Assembly: GCF_032854445.1 (NCBI RefSeq)
Contig: NC_088301.1
Location: 30,674,402-30,738,401, forward strand
Direction of reading: 5' to 3'
DNA length: 64,000 bases
From: Liolophura sinensis
Lineage: Eukaryota; Mollusca; Polyplacophora; Chitonida; Chitonidae
The notes under the pieces were generated by a model. It saw only the letters and a list, made by a program, of their open reading frames with translations, did not search any database and had not been told where the DNA came from. Numbering within the stretch: the stretch's first letter is position 1; every line of letters begins with the position of its first letter. Positions 1-10,772 of this stretch are shown piece by piece. A program made the position numbers and the translations under genes.

Positions 1-949
1 TATGAACAGTGGCATTTTCTTTGTGTTAGGTGAAGTTCTTGGTTAAATCATTGATGCATGAATTAAAATCTCAGGTGTTTTGTTGATGATGGTATCTATA
101 TAGGCTACATGTAGGCTTATGTTTGTGCGTGACATATTTCCTGTTGCAGTTCACATTGACTGCTTGTCTGCTTGACCCACCATTATCGGGTGTGTCGTGT
201 GTGTAATTACAACTGGGATAGTACACAAAACTGATCCAATCTTACGAAATCTGAACTGAATTAATAAATTTATGATTAGATAAATAATTCCAAAAGAATA
301 AGAAAAAGGGATGCGTCAATGCTTAAATAGAGGGCTATACTTAGACTCTCTGGAACATCAGATTAACACACAGATGTTATTCACAGACGAAGAGTGGCAG
401 CTCGTTGTCGCTTTTCCCTTTGGAGGGTAAAGTCTTAAACCGTTCCCATTGACCTTAATTGCCGTCAAGGGAGTAAGCCAAACGTCCCACTCTCTGGTCA
501 ACTAGCGGTATCTGGATCGCGTAACCCCTTTGAACCTGTGCGTTGAAACAGAGCACGGTCTTATTTGTTTGTAGATACACGCTCTGGGAATTTACCTGAG
601 ATGTGAAACCGTGCCACCGGAATCCGCCACACGTGGTCTGTGTTTTACCAGGGGGTCGGTCGGTATTATCATGGGACATGGCGGCCTTCTAACGACATCC
701 ATATGGATCTGTACTGGATACGGCAATAGGTATGGATACTGCGTGAAGACGTTGTTATAGTGTTGGCCAGAAGCTGACCACACGCAGGCGTAGTTAACCG
801 GAAATTATCAGAATTAGGCAAAGATTGCAGTAAGAGGTATAGGGAAGACATTTTATGGGATAAATAGCGATTTAAAAAAAACGTTAAAAATGAGATTTAA
901 GAACTAGAAATGTATGTTCACCATCCATAGGCCCATATCATTAATGTGA
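1..949. other. No gene recognised
   Basis: Only short open frames with no family resemblance. The GC-richer stretch at 370-800 shows no splice-linked coding sequence that I can support. Confidence 0.6.
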
Positions 950-1118
950 TTTTTTTTTTTTTTTTTTTTTTTTTGATTGGTGTTTTACGCCGTATTCAAG
1001 AATATTTCACTTATACGACGGCGGTCAGCATTATGGTGGGTGGAAACCGGGCAGAGCCCGGGGGAAACCCACGACCATCCGCAGGATGCTGACAGACCTT
1101 CCCACTTACGGCCGGAGA
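950..1118 (-). mobile_element. SINE-A, 5'-truncated
   Basis: The T-tract (950-974) marks the A-tail of a reverse copy, followed by GATTGGTGTTTTACGCCGTA and the body up to ACTTACGGCCGGAGA. It is flanked by a perfect 11-bp duplication CATTAATGTGA (939-949, 1119-1129). Confidence 0.93.
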
Positions 1119-2651
1119 CATTAATGTGAAGTGCGTATATTAATATTACTGCCGTAAGAGATACGATTTCCATATGATGACCCTCATGTTAAGGAAATAG
1201 TTTTGGTTTTAAAACGCGACCAAAATAGCTAATATACACCCTGAAAATAAAAAAAGCAAGAAAAAGTGGTAATTCTACTTCCATGTTTTAGAGTAACCTC
1301 TAATTTTGGCTATGATTTGTCTAGAAATATTTTTATGTGATCGTTTTTTGGTGTCGGGTTTGAGGCCGCAGTCGAGAAGGAATCAGTACACAATCTGCAT
1401 GAAGATACTATCGCCACGAGAAAGCAATTAGAACACGCTTATATTGTATACTTACATACAAAAATGCGTTTATCGCATTTTCAAAATGTTATTTGAACCA
1501 CATAACTTTACTGAAATAAACTACCATTTACTATAAAAAATTTTAATTACTTAAGGTTTGCCATTACACAATATTAAAATAAAAAAAATATAAATACATA
1601 TTGTTATGATGTTATGATTGTTACTATAGGTATAAGGGATATACTTGTTGAACAGAGGGTTTTGCTGGCAGGAGTCGCACAAAGCCCTTGATATAACTGT
1701 TATAAACTTCTGGTATAACTAAGTACATATATCGTAGGCCTACAAGCATGTAGACTGAAAAGACTTTTCGTATTTCATTATAAATATGTGTTATGTATAT
1801 ATAAGCATGGGCCTATACAGGCAGATTTTACTATTCTCAGGCCATGGAATTAACCTGTTGTCATGCATGTTCCCTACCTCCAAACATGAACTGAGTGGCC
1901 ACAAATAATATCGATTATATCAAATAATACTGGTTTGTGTTTTGTATATATATGAGTTGCTTAATGGAGAGACTTGTGGGTTAATTAGAGAGACCTGTTG
2001 AATGACTGACACACGTTGCCTACCAGATGACACGCCTACATCTCTCACGATGCAGATCAACTCTCACTGCTCCGCCCATAAATCAACATCCCATGAATGA
2101 CGGATTTATTTCTCCTTTTATCTTATCTCATCTTATCCCATCTATAATAGCCATCAACTGAATGAGGCAATTGCTCAGAGGGTGTGTAATTAAGACTGAT
2201 GTACATGTAATACACTGAAATGTCTGTAATATAGCTGTACAGTTTAGACTGTGTTTTATGACTAATAAATTAAACAATTAAATTCACTGATCTCTATTAC
2301 ACAGGCTATATGTTTTGAAATAGGTTAATGTTCGCTGAAAGTTAATTTAAATTGTTTAATTCCAAGTTGCGACTTCGTACATTAATCATAGACTTATGAA
2401 GCCTTATAGGAAATAAATATATTATTTATAAATAAAATAAATAACGGCAGAGGTATCTAATTATGGCTGCTTGGTTTTGTAGCGTGCATTATACCTAAAT
2501 GTGGGCTTTCGTTTAGAAGTGATTTAAGCGTATGTTGGTGCTTGGTTAATTAAGCCGATGATAGAGTTGCTATCCATGAACACAACTTCTAGTCCCAACT
2601 GACCAGACCCTAAGACCGAATGTTTGGATGCAAGCTTACTTAGTAGGCCTA
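1119..2651. other. AT-rich non-coding sequence
   Basis: Dense stops in all frames; no repeat structure that I can define. Confidence 0.7.
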
Positions 2652-2760
2652 TTTAAGCCAAGATGAAGGTCAGTTTTAAATAGACCCTATTAACGCCAAC
2701 ATGAAGGTCAGTTTTATATAGGCCCTATTTACCCCAACATGAAGGTCAGTTTTATATATT
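2652..2760. repeat. Three-copy repeat of about 45 bp
   Basis: Three copies of ATGAAGGTCAGTTTTATATA preceded by CCCTATT and CCAAC variants. Confidence 0.8.
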
Positions 2761-2764
2761 CGTC

Positions 2765-2842
2765 TTTAGATGATCGCCACAATATGGATGTAATATTGAC
2801 AAAGTGGCGATAAGACATAATCATTCATTCATTCATTCTTTA
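2765..2842 (+). mobile_element. SINE tail fragment (third family)
   Basis: ATGATCGCCACAATATGGAT, then GATAAGACATAATCATTCATTC, ending in an ATTC tail. The same type of tail occurs at about 40218-40277. Confidence 0.45.
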
Positions 2843-3000
2843 ACTGAATTTCATAGAAAAAATTTCGATTCAAAAGATAAAATAAAAATATCTTATTCAA
2901 ATTTATTTCGCACAAATACAATGACAAATAAATATGTTATGAGTGTATGAAACTGTAGTATATCCGCGACTCTGGAAAGTTACACAGGTGAACCAGTATG

Positions 3001-3470
3001 TCGTATGCACGGAGCAGTACATGGCGTTTTGTTTTTCTTAACTGTGGGATTTTCATTTTTTTTTTTTCACCTCTGTAGTCAGATTGTTTGTTAAGCAGCC
3101 CCCCTACTCCCCCAAAGAAACTTCCATTCAAAAAAAAAAAAGAAACAAAGAAAAACTCCTACAAAAAGATCTCATGCCACGACATAATAAACCAGTCGGA
3201 TTACGCTTTGTTTCGCGCTTTTGTTGAAACACTCATATATGTGACACTGTCATTGGATGATTATCTCGGGCCTCGACATAACTAAGTCGAGCCCCGAGGT
3301 AATCCAATGAGAGTTTTTCTTTCTCTTTTTTTTAATGGGGGTTTTTCTTTTAGGGGGGAGGAGCTGCTTACAAAAAGGGAAAAACTGCAAAAGTGGAAAA
3401 AATGAAAAACGCAGAGTTAAAAAAAGAAGAAAACCGCCATTTACGGTTCCGTACTTCTGCCGTACATAGT
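3001..3470. mobile_element. Fold-back element, about 470 bp
   Basis: The left arm (from TCGTATGCACGGAGCAGTAC through TTAAGCAGCCCCCCTACTCC) is the approximate complement of the right arm (GGGGGGAGGAGCTGCTTAC through GCCATTTACGGTTCCGTACT). The centre is a tight hairpin at 3257-3313 (CATTGGAT...CTCGGG...GTCGAGCCCCGAGGTAATCC). The left arm has an extra segment of about 85 bp. Confidence 0.75.
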
Positions 3471-4829
3471 GTTGGAAAAAAGGAGTAGACCATTTATTGT
3501 TACAAAGGCCCCCATCGTCAATGAATGGATGCATGGGGAATATTCAAAATTCTGTGTCCGAGAATGATATTTGGGCCACAGCTCGTGTGTGCGATTAAAA
3601 GCACTAAAAATAAATTTGATTTTTGATTTATTGGTAGAGATAAATCCATGCATAGATTTGAAAATTGGCCGTAGTCCATATACACACATCGTACAACACC
3701 ATATTGTTCTATAACATATTTAACACAAAGGCGTCTCTGTTAGGTGCCTATATGTAGGCATATAACATAGCTAACAAACAATTATCACTAAAATTCCGTG
3801 CACGCAAATGAAATCAGAACAAAACGAGAAACAACTGCTTAGATTTATGCAGAAACAGTGAGAAGACGTCATATATTTTAGTAATATAGTTTTGTATGTT
3901 TTCAATATAGTTACCGATAGCCCTGTTTGCTATACGCATGTTTGCATACATTCGTTCATGACAGGAGTTTAATACACAAGCCATTTACTTCTTTAGAGCT
4001 AATTGTTAAACGGTGGTTTTAGATTGGGACTGGTATACATGTATATAGATTTTTCAGAGATCCATTTCTGACCCGATATCTGCGTATCGGTTGGTATATC
4101 TCGTTATTGAGCTTCCCGTTTACATGTATTTCCTGCATGCGCGTACTTAGCAGGTTTACTGAAATAAATTAAGTGATAATAAAAAAGAGGAAAAAAGTAT
4201 AGCATGTATAACAAAATATAATAGGCTGCCCATGAATTTTTTTACACAAATTTGGCGAATTCTGTGTTATTGTGTGTAATGTAGTAAAAATACAGGCAAT
4301 AGTGGCGAAATTCTGGGCGCCTTTTGTGAGGCCATAAGTGTACAGCCAATGATGTATAGCATATACACAGACAGCAGATAAGCGGGGTAGATAAGGGAAT
4401 CTGTAAATGGGATAGGTGGTAGATAACTGGGCTAGACGCTGACATCTGACATCTGTTTATATACGGCTCATATCACCCTGGATGTCGACAGTCACGCCCC
4501 ATAAAACTACCTAATGAGACAACCAACGTCAGTACATGGCTTGTGAACTCTTGACTGAATTTGATTAAGCCGATATGCATATCAAGCTATATAGACAAAG
4601 GTTCTGAATGGAATCCGTCCAAAACTGATCACTGCAGACATACAAAACATAGAAAGCTCCCAGTTTGACAACAACGCAAAACGATTTCTTAAACAACCTT
4701 TATAGAAACAGATCCAAACTAAATATGCAAGTAACAAATATACCCGTGCATGAAAAACGGGAAAAACAAAAAAACTGTCCGCAGCTTTCGTTGAAGTCGA
4801 CATGACGGTCATTCTGTGAGGGCAATGGT
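3471..4829. other. No gene recognised
   Basis: AT-rich, with short frames only. GT-rich stretches precede the 38-bp minisatellite. Confidence 0.65.
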
Positions 4830-5610
4830 GTTGGTGTTGTGACGAAGATGCATGATGTTGTGAAGACGATGTTGATGTGAAGGCGACGCATGGTGTTGTG
4901 AAGACGATGGTGATGTGAAGACGACGCATGGTGTTGTGAAGACGATGGTGATGTGAAGACGACGCATGGTGTTGTGAAGACGATGGTGATGTGAAGGCGA
5001 CGCATGGTGTTGTGAAGACGATGGTGATGTGAAGGCGACGCATGGTGTTGTGAAGACGATGGTGATGTGAAGGCGACGCATGGTGTTGTGAAGACGATGG
5101 TGATGTGAAGGCGACGCATGGTGTTGTGAAGACGATGGTGATGTGAAGACGACGCATGGTGTTGTGAAGACGATGGTGATGTGAAGACACGCATGGTGTT
5201 GTGAAGACGATGGTGATGTGAAGGCGACGCATGGTGTTGTGAAGACGATGGTGATGTGAAGGCGACGCATGGTGTTGTGAAGGACGATGGTGATGTGAAG
5301 GCGACGAATGGTGTTGTGAAGACGATGGTGATGTGAAGGCGACGCATGGTGTTGTGAAGACGATGGTGATGTGAAGGCCGACGCATGGTGTTGTGAAGAC
5401 GATGGTGATTTGAAGACGACGCATGGTGTTGTGAAGACGATGGTGATGTGAAGACGATGGTGATTTGAAGGCGACGCATGGTGTTGTGAAGACGATGGTG
5501 ATGTGAAGGCGACGCATGGTGTTGTGAGGACGATGGTGATGTGAAGGCGACGCATGGTGTTGTGAAGACGATGGTGATGTGAAGACGATGCATGGTGTTG
5601 TGAAGATGAT
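4830..5610. repeat. 38-bp minisatellite, about 20 copies
   Basis: Unit GTTGTGAAGACGATGGTGAT plus GTGAAGGCGACGCATGGT. Small unit-length changes occur in places. Because 38 is not a multiple of 3 and the unit lacks stops on the minus strand, all three minus frames stay open for 250-350 codons. Confidence 0.95.
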
Positions 5611-6490
5611 TTCGTTGAGAAAAAGCAAGTGTTGAGAAACGGCGAGGATCTACATCATCATATTCAGATGGCGCCATTTGATGAATTTCACAAGTTCTCT
5701 GCATAACTGGGTGTATTCCAAATGCGTCTTATGCCATCAGGTTTTCGAGCATTTTTCAAGAAATATGACTCCCTTAAATCAGCTGTGTACAAATGTTTAC
5801 ATATACATGTATTTATACCTCTGTGTGTGCGGTACATATGTTTATGGCATTAAACATGGTAATATCTTCCTTATATATCTATTGTCGCTGCTTGAAAGGG
5901 AGAAGCAGTAATGAGTATACTCATGTTGGGGGTATAAATGTAACAATCTGACCATGCGTGCATGTGACGGTCTATAGTATGTAACCAGCTTCGTCTTGTG
6001 TCAACTTCTATGTAGCCTATTTAGCGACGTATGTGTTTAAACTCGCGTGATAGCTGACCTATAGAAGGAAGATAGGCAATGGTGAAGACGGGTGACACCC
6101 ACAATGTTTTCCCGCTACTCATCACTTGTTAAATTTCATCCGAATTCTCAGAGCTATCCATCTCACATCCGGTATTGAGCGCGGCCTCCCTTCCTCAACT
6201 CATGAAGATCCGCCCATATTAAATTCTGTGTCACTTTACAACATCGACATTGCTAAGATATACATATAACTACAGTAACAAGATCTTAGGTGAAGGAGTT
6301 TAGGAAATTTCGGTGACTATTATAGAATACGTATGCATGCCGGTAATTTAGGAATATCAGTATATCACACATACAGTGGACAGAGGTCAGGTTTATTTAT
6401 AGTACACAAGGAAAACTCCTCACAAGGCCTGCATGGTATAATTGACAAATCTCCTCACAAGAGGCCGCGTCCAAACCTGACCTGGACCTA
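5611..6490. other. No gene recognised
   Basis: Unique sequence between the 38-bp minisatellite and the TA tract. Confidence 0.65.
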
Positions 6491-6492
6491 TA

Positions 6493-6574
<82 letters not shown>
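6491..6574. repeat. TA microsatellite
   Basis: Nearly pure (TA)n, interrupted by two ATT steps. Confidence 0.95.
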
Positions 6575-6968
6575 CATTGAAATATTATAAAATCCTATAT
6601 ATGCGTGTGTTTCATACCACTTCATGGGTGAGAAACTTAAAAGGCATATAGAGTTACATGTCTGTGAAATGACACATATTAGTTCTGTTCACATTCAAAA
6701 CTGTTTCTACCAAAGTTTTGACTGGGAGCATTGACTTCCTCCACATACCCTTTATACACGCAAAACTTTGGCTGTATTCGCATGAACAATTACTAGTCCC
6801 GACTTAATGTCAAGGGGTATCATATTGTTTCGTTTGAAAACAAGAGCGTGCAAATGCAAATTTTAAATATGTGGAGTGCTTGAGTTTATTAGGGCCGGTA
6901 GGCCTATGTCTAATATAATTGGTTATATATTGTGTATATATGTCTATGCCACACTCTTACAAGTTGCA

Positions 6969-7248
6969 TCGGCCCCGATAGCACAGTTGATCCAGGGTCA
7001 ATCCTGGATCGAGTCACACCTTAGACTTTAAAAGAGGAAGCTTCCTCGCTTGTCGTTTAGAATGAAGAGGATAGTGCAACGACTGGTTTACCTGTATCAG
7101 TGTAATGGCTCAGGCGGGACGGCTTACTTGCCTTCGGTAAAGTGTCTCAGTGAAGCAGAAGTAGATAAAAGAGCAGTGGAAATCCGTCCTGCAACAAAAA
7201 TTGTTAAGTTAAACAAATCGTTAAACCCTAAGCACTCACTCACTCTTA
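6969..7248 (+). mobile_element. SINE-B, nearly full length
   Basis: tRNA-like head CGGCCCCGATAGCACAGTTG with box-B-like GGATCGAGTC. The body includes CGGCTTACTTGCCTTCGGTA, and the tail CGTTAAACCCTAAGCACTCA is followed by a CACT repeat. The head has a small deletion compared with the copy at 45845. Confidence 0.85.
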
Positions 7249-7376
7249 TAAGTTGCGTGTTGGGCGTCCAGCTATACCCTTTCCACCCACGGTTAGACCT
7301 CATAAAATACTGAAATGTTGTAGAGCGTTGACATAGGCCTATATATGACATAAAAAAGTGTGAATCTGTAAATGAT

Positions 7377-7396
7377 ACCCCCCCCCCCCCCCCCCG
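7377..7396. repeat. C-tract
   Basis: A run of about 19 C. Similar short C-runs occur at 21472-21484 and 60053-60080. Confidence 0.9.
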
Positions 7397-8654
7397 TAGA
7401 CAGGTGTAAAGTTATAGGACAGGGTGAACTGCATGTACGCCATGTTACGTATAGGACTGTACACTATATATAGGCTAAGCCTAGGACTACCGTCGATCTA
7501 GAGCCTATTATTAGGTAAGATTTGTAATGTCAATGTCCATGTCATTACTGTAACTAACAAGATGTTATTACACTAGCCCATTTATTATGTTTTTATTGTC
7601 TTGCACAGACTTATTTATTTCGGTCTGTTCAAACCTGACTAATCCACACTTATGCGTATGTTGGTCATTATCTGCAAGCCGATGGCTTACATCTGATAGC
7701 CGTAATTACCTCCCCCTGACTGCGAAGATCGGAACGTTCAACATCTGTTTAACAATTGTGAAAATAGCAGAAGACTTGTGTATACATGTTTTCGCTTGGC
7801 GAAGCAGTGTATCAAGTTTTACTCGCCCCAAACCGCTGGTACACGGACTAGAATTAATCCGACAAATACCGGAGACGTTTTCCAACAGAGAAGATCCGAC
7901 AATATTTTATCGCGCGCTTTGGGGCCGCGCCAGTTGGCGATAAATTGCCTACTCCCGTCGGGGGAAAGAATAGCGAGTGGTCGGCAAAACATTTTTTACA
8001 CAGCATTTCTAGTATTTTCACAGTATTTCTATCCTGGAAGGCGAGCTTGCTTTAATAAATTCCTGTTTTCCTCGGGTCTATTTCCTACTGTGAACGCTGA
8101 TAAAAGTGCGCTCCGTGTTGTCCTAGTCGTCCCAGGATTCAGCAGAAACGACAGCACGAACACGGGATTGGCTATTTTTCCTGCAGCAAACAGCGACAGA
8201 CTTCCTCGTATTTCCGACTGATTTTGTTACTCCACAGAGTTGGGATTTCACAACTGTCTGACACTCAAATGTCTGAGATTCGCAAGTACCAATTTGTATG
8301 GGGTAAACATACATGAACCATACACTTTCTAAAAGCAATGTGAATGAGTCAACCTCCCGATAGTAGGGCCTTGACGCCATTTTATTGACGCCAAACATTC
8401 GTTATAACGTCACAATAGTTATGGTCCTGTACAAGCTCATCGCTATGATGTCCCAATAAAGACAAAGGGACGTTACAGAAGAAAATAATACATTTTATCG
8501 TCGTAGACGTTTCGCTACAATCATCTTTTGACGTGACAATGGCACGTGGGCCTGCTTCACACAAGCGCCACCTCACTGGGATTTATAAATACGCCGCCTC
8601 ATAAAAACGTAGGCCTATACGGATAGGCCTATAACCGATCGAGCTGCAGGTTTC
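7397..8654. other. No gene recognised; less AT-rich stretch
   Basis: Frames of 118 and 147 codons at 7587-8221 overlap and lack any known motif. GC content rises at 7690-8230, which could be a promoter-like zone, but nothing specific is seen. Confidence 0.5.
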
Positions 8655-8820
8655 TAAATTTCATGAATAACAGCGGTTAAATTTAATGAATTAGATCGGT
8701 TAATGTTAAATTTAGCTAATCTGGAAAGATATAGCTGACCTAGGCCTACACATTTTGTGCACATATATGTTTCCAGATTAGCTTAATTTAACATTGACCG
8801 CTCTGATTCATGAAACTCCA
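8655..8820. repeat. Inverted repeat, about 45-bp arms
   Basis: GGTTAATGTTAAATTTAGCT...AATCTGGA is matched by TCCAGATTAGCTTAATTTAA...CATTGACCG after a loop of about 50 bp. The outer ATTTCATGAA pairs with TTCATGAAAC. Confidence 0.8.
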
Positions 8821-9118
8821 TCGGTCTTGTCGTCTATACATATAGCGCACGTTGTATGTTTTCATAGCTTCAAACAGAATTTTCGTTATGTATTAAATTC
8901 ATTCTGAATTTATACCACCTTTTTATGTTGGAATAATAAAGAACATAATGTGGCAATTAAACCAAATATAAGTATGATTCACTCGGACAACATCCGAACA
9001 AACCGCCTTTTTCGAATCTCGTGTCTCCGTGGCATGCCCTATTGATGGCTTCTTTTCCCAAAATTAAGATTATTTTCTTTTTCACAGTAGTTGTTTATAG
9101 TTCCCTTTATTCATTACA

Positions 9119-9446
9119 GACCGTTTCGGTGGCCTCATGCTTAGAGCGTCCACCTCGTTGTCAGTAGACATGGTCAAACCCGCGCAACGGCTTTAAAAAT
9201 GGTAGGCCCTACTTGCTGCTGTCTTGCTTGGCGCCCAGGACTGAGAGGTTAGAACAAGGAATCAGGACTGGTTGGCCAGGTGTCAGTATAATGTGACTGG
9301 GTGGGTGTCAAGTCTGGTGTCTTCGACTGGCATGATAATTCGACAGTGGTGGGTATAGATTGTCGGAATTTAGAGGACACACGTAGTACATGTACACACA
9401 CCTGCTCACTCGTGGTCGTCATGGAAAATTGTTAAGTACGACTGAA
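9119..9446 (+). mobile_element. SINE-C
   Basis: Head CGGTGGCCTCATGCTTAGAG, body GGTTGGCCAGGTGTCAGTAT and AATGTGACTGGGTGGGTGTC, tail GTCGTCATGGAAAATTGTTA. Related copies at 26232 and 30603 are each interrupted by a SINE-A. Confidence 0.75.
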
Positions 9447-9575
9447 AGAGAGTTTTAGTTAGCAGTTAGAAGTTGTAACTTGTAATTATAACTTCAAACT
9501 AGAATTAGTTTACCTATTCTAGATTGAGGTTAAACGTTACAAGTTGAACTTCAAACTTCTAACTAAAGGTCTCAA
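9440..9575. repeat. Imperfect hairpin
   Basis: AGTTAGAAGTTGTAACTTG pairs imperfectly with CAAGTTGAACTTCAAACTTC...TAACTAAAG. Confidence 0.5.
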
Positions 9576-10772
9576 GCATACATGTACATATACATTCTAT
9601 TCATTACTTAAACAAAAATTAAAGTTAAGTTTCCATTTCAATACCTCTTGTGTATAGCCTAGGCTAACGAAGATGAGTAAACCACTTGCCGTTGGCTAAT
9701 TGCTGACAAACAATATCTGACGTTAGCCCACCCAGCCGTACACGTGCAGTAAAAGATGTACATGTAGGCCCACACACCTGGCCCGTTTCGTGGCCGTAGG
9801 CCTACACATGTGCGTCGCCCAGCAGGAAAATTTAACTAACCTGCGCAACTCGAGCCCTCGAGCAACTAGGTATAGAATATGGAATGGACAAGTTGACCAA
9901 GTTTTAGTGTCAAAACATGCACCGGCAAAACCTCCATTTACCAATAATTATTTTGTTTACATTTTTTGAAATCGAGATGTCAAGAAGTTCGAATTAAAAA
10001 ACATGACATGGTTTGATTCAAAAGTTCAAGCGGCTGAATTACACTTGAAAGATTATTTACTATTGCAGGCTTTGATAGTGGTATCTGCGCTTATATACAT
10101 GTGAGGAATCAGTGTATATACGTGTACGGCCCTAATCTATACGTGTAAGTAAAAGATGTGACTTCCTGGGCTGTCATAATTCGACATGTGTCTCGTATGT
10201 GATAAAAAATATACATATATACATGTAGACGTACATGAACACACAACTTTGTTGGAAGACAAGTGGTCCTGTAAGAATGTTAGACTGCGCAAACGGCCAG
10301 ACGACCATCATCAACCCTTGTTTTCACCCAGGCCCGTCAAGCTGTGAGAGCGGGTGAATCTACAAACTACCTGGTCAAAAACCAGGTATGAAACTGCACC
10401 TTAAGTGTTGGAAGTTTTACTACGTATTTCCGACTAAAATCTGCATGGATGTCTACGCCATGTTTACATAGTTAGTAAAATGAAATGGAAATGAATGACG
10501 TAAATGTTCATGTTAGAGGGGTAGAAAGATCTATATATATCGTAGGGCCTAAACGCTTCGTGAGGTGCGCAGTGATTTTCGTAGGAGTAGTCTCCCTTGA
10601 GATAGCTCTTTCGACCCCACTACTACGTATTTCCAAATGAACACGCAATCCCTGAGTTTCACTATTGAATTCCATGCTGTGTGGTGCAACGAAACTGTAT
10701 TGTTTCCGATTCTTTATATATTCTCAACGATTCAACAGGGCTGATACATTTGCTAGGCTGTCCTGTCGAAGT
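9576..10772. other. Upstream region of the NADAR gene
   Basis: No coding sequence. Presumed promoter and 5' UTR in the last few hundred bases; no TATA box is convincing. Confidence 0.5.

Noticed and set aside
4582-5704. Long minus-strand His-rich open frames
   Set aside because: They are produced by the 38-bp repeat in all three frames and have no gene structure.
7587-8221. Overlapping frames of 118 and 147 codons
   Set aside because: No family motif, no splice-linked extension, low-complexity composition.
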